A DNA stretch of 64,000 nucleotides, from the NCBI GenBank assembly GCA_963844805.1, contig CAWJPU010000008.1, positions 1 through 64,000 of the forward strand, written 5' to 3'. The translations under genes and the position numbers were made by a program. How positions within the stretch are numbered: position 1 is the stretch's first letter; each line of letters begins with the position of its first letter. The notes below the pieces were generated by a model, which saw nothing but the letters and a program-made list of their open reading frames with translations, ran no database searches and was not told where the DNA came from. This document shows, piece after piece, positions 62,986 to 64,000 of the stretch. Source of the stretch: JACCZR01 sp963844805 (GTDB taxonomy: Bacteria; Actinomycetota; Thermoleophilia; Solirubrobacterales; Thermoleophilaceae).

Positions 62986-63810
62986 TCACCCCTTTACTGC
63001 GCCGGCGGTGAGGCCCGCCACGATGCGGCGCTGGAAGATCAGGACCATGATCACGATGGGAATCGTGACCACCACCGCAGCCGCGGAGATCGCCCCGATC
63101 GGCTGCGTGAACTGCGAGGCGCCGGTGAAGAAGGCCAGGGTCGCCGGCACGGTGCGCGCCGCGCTCGTGGACGTGAGCGTGGCGGCGAACAGGAAGTCGT
63201 TCCAGGCGAAGATGAACACGAGGATCGCCGCCGTGAACACTCCGGGCGCCGCCAAAGGGACGATCACGCGTCGGAACGCCTGGAAGGGCGTGGCGCCGTC
63301 CACCTGGGCCGCCTGCTCGAGCTCCCAGGGGATCTCGCGGAAGAACGCGCTGAGCGTGTAGATCGCCAGCGGCAGCGAGAAGGTCATGTAGGGGATGATC
63401 AGGCCGGGCCAGGTGTCGAAGAGGCCGATCGAGCGCCAGATGTCGAACAGCGAGCCGGCGATGGAGATGGGCGGGAACATCGCGATGGCGAGCGCGCCGG
63501 AGAGGATGATCGCCTTGCCCGCGAACTCGAGCCGCGCCAGCGCGTAGGCGGCCATGGACGCCAGGACGATCGAGATGAAGGTGGCGATCGCCGCGATGCC
63601 CAGCGAGTTCAGCAGCGCGTAGCGGAAGTCGGGCGGGCCCTCGAACAGCAGCTTGTAGTTGTCCCAGGTGAAGTCCGACGGGAAGAAGCCGCCGGCGCCG
63701 ATCTTCTCCGGGTTCTCGAAGGACAGCGACATGATCCACGCCACCGGCCCGAGCGCGTAGAGCAGCACCAGCAGGATCGCGATCAGCCAGTACACGTGCT
63801 GCCTGGTCAT
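62986..63810 (-). CDS. Carbohydrate ABC permease (MalG/UgpE type)
   Basis: 274 aa from ATG 63810, overlapping the preceding permease stop (ATGA). Six membrane segments; the EAA loop is EQAAQVDGATPFQAFRRVIV with PLAAPG following, and the start YWLIAILLVLLYALGPVAWI plus FTWDNYKLLFEGPPDF is typical of MalG-like subunits of CUT1 importers for oligosaccharides or glycerol phosphates. The gene ends 9 bp before the ATPase start. Substrate cannot be told from this subunit. Confidence 0.95.
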   Translation of the reverse strand: MTRQHVYWLIAILLVLLYALGPVAWIMSLSFENPEKIGAGGFFPSDFTWDNYKLLFEGPPDFRYALLNSLGIAAIATFISIVLASMAAYALARLEFAGKAIILSGALAIAMFPPISIAGSLFDIWRSIGLFDTWPGLIIPYMTFSLPLAIYTLSAFFREIPWELEQAAQVDGATPFQAFRRVIVPLAAPGVFTAAILVFIFAWNDFLFAATLTSTSAARTVPATLAFFTGASQFTQPIGAISAAAVVVTIPIVIMVLIFQRRIVAGLTAGAVKG

Positions 63811-64000
63811 GTCTCTCCCCTCTGCTGTGCGGTGGAGGTGCCGAGGCCCTTGACGAACAGCACGGCGATGAGGATCACGAAGAGGAAGATCAGCACCGAT
63901 ATGGCCGAGCCCACGCCGAGGTTCAGGCGCGTGATGAGCACCTTGTAGCCGAGGATCGACACCGTCTCGGTGTTGTTGCCTCCGCCTTGGGTGAGGATGA
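63807..64000 (-). CDS. Carbohydrate ABC permease (MalF/UgpA type), partial
   Basis: Only the C-terminal ~64 codons lie in the window: ILTQGGGNNTETVSILGYKV, LITRLNLGVGSAISVLIFLF and VILIAVLFVKGLGTSTAQQR, ending at TGA 63809-63807 that overlaps the next ATG. The GGG.N.TET.......F....G.ASA.S-type ending is that of MalF-type permeases. The binding protein gene would be expected further upstream, beyond the right edge. Confidence 0.9.
   Translation of the reverse strand, partial: ILTQGGGNNTETVSILGYKVLITRLNLGVGSAISVLIFLFVILIAVLFVKGLGTSTAQQRGET

Overview
The window is very GC-rich, densely packed DNA with many GTG/TTG starts and frequent 1-4 bp stop/start overlaps (ATGA, GTGA, TTGA). Gene content (six tandem mce genes, a PknB-type kinase, TadE/TadG proteins, the rapZ-gap-pgk-tpiA-gpmI cluster, and MSQENV-type SnoaL paralogues) points to an actinobacterium, most likely class Thermoleophilia (Solirubrobacterales-like). 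That placement is an inference; no rRNA is present. Many genes, including essential ones (argS, gpmI, rapZ), need a single-base frame change to read through, so the assembly probably carries indel errors. Frame breaks are noted gene by gene.

Layout. 1-2340: a stomatin/NfeD membrane pair and a secreted Ig-like protein. 2655-11731: a 9.03 kb integrative element bounded by a 50-bp direct repeat and inserted in the 3' half of tRNA-Gly(CCC). It carries a frame-shifted tyrosine integrase, two secreted beta-propeller proteins, three tandem SnoaL-like genes and a set of tiny, translationally coupled genes of unknown function. 11684-14609: the intact tRNA-Gly, a cytochrome c maturation trio (tlpA-ccmH-ccdA), and an Xre/RES toxin-antitoxin pair with a tandem 12-bp operator-like repeat. 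14614-20811: argS, rlmH, a DUF3467 protein, an M48 protease, and a phosphoesterase-lipoprotein-Ser/Thr kinase operon. 20403-29820: tgt, hsp20 with a clear promoter, and the glycolytic operon gap-pgk-tpiA-gpmI behind uvrC-rapZ. 29850-32657: a MaoC-like dehydratase, a fatty-acid desaturase and two small membrane proteins. 32722-35496: a TadE-TadE-P-loop-TadG operon whose TadG-like protein is fused to a VanY peptidase and a lytic transglycosylase. 35786-39740: uppP, a P450, ppa and an enoyl-CoA hydratase.

39737-50369 holds the most striking unit. Nine minus-strand genes are joined end to end by overlaps of a few bases or direct abutment: six MCE proteins, two Tat-type ferritin-like proteins (one a lipoprotein) and a type-1 copper (cupredoxin) lipoprotein. 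No YrbE permease or MCE ATPase is present in the window; a divergent ABC-2 type exporter lies beside the operon. The arrangement suggests an envelope lipid-transport machine tied to an extracytoplasmic redox or metal function.

50509-64000: the ABC exporter, a YgjP-like metallopeptidase with a glycosyltransferase, an SDR divergent from a YjbQ protein, a hydroxyacid dehydrogenase, a diacylglycerol kinase-like protein, a ParB-fold protein, a quinone-oxidoreductase-like protein, a secreted DUF5995-like protein, an FAD oxidoreductase, and the start of a sugar ABC importer that runs off the right edge.
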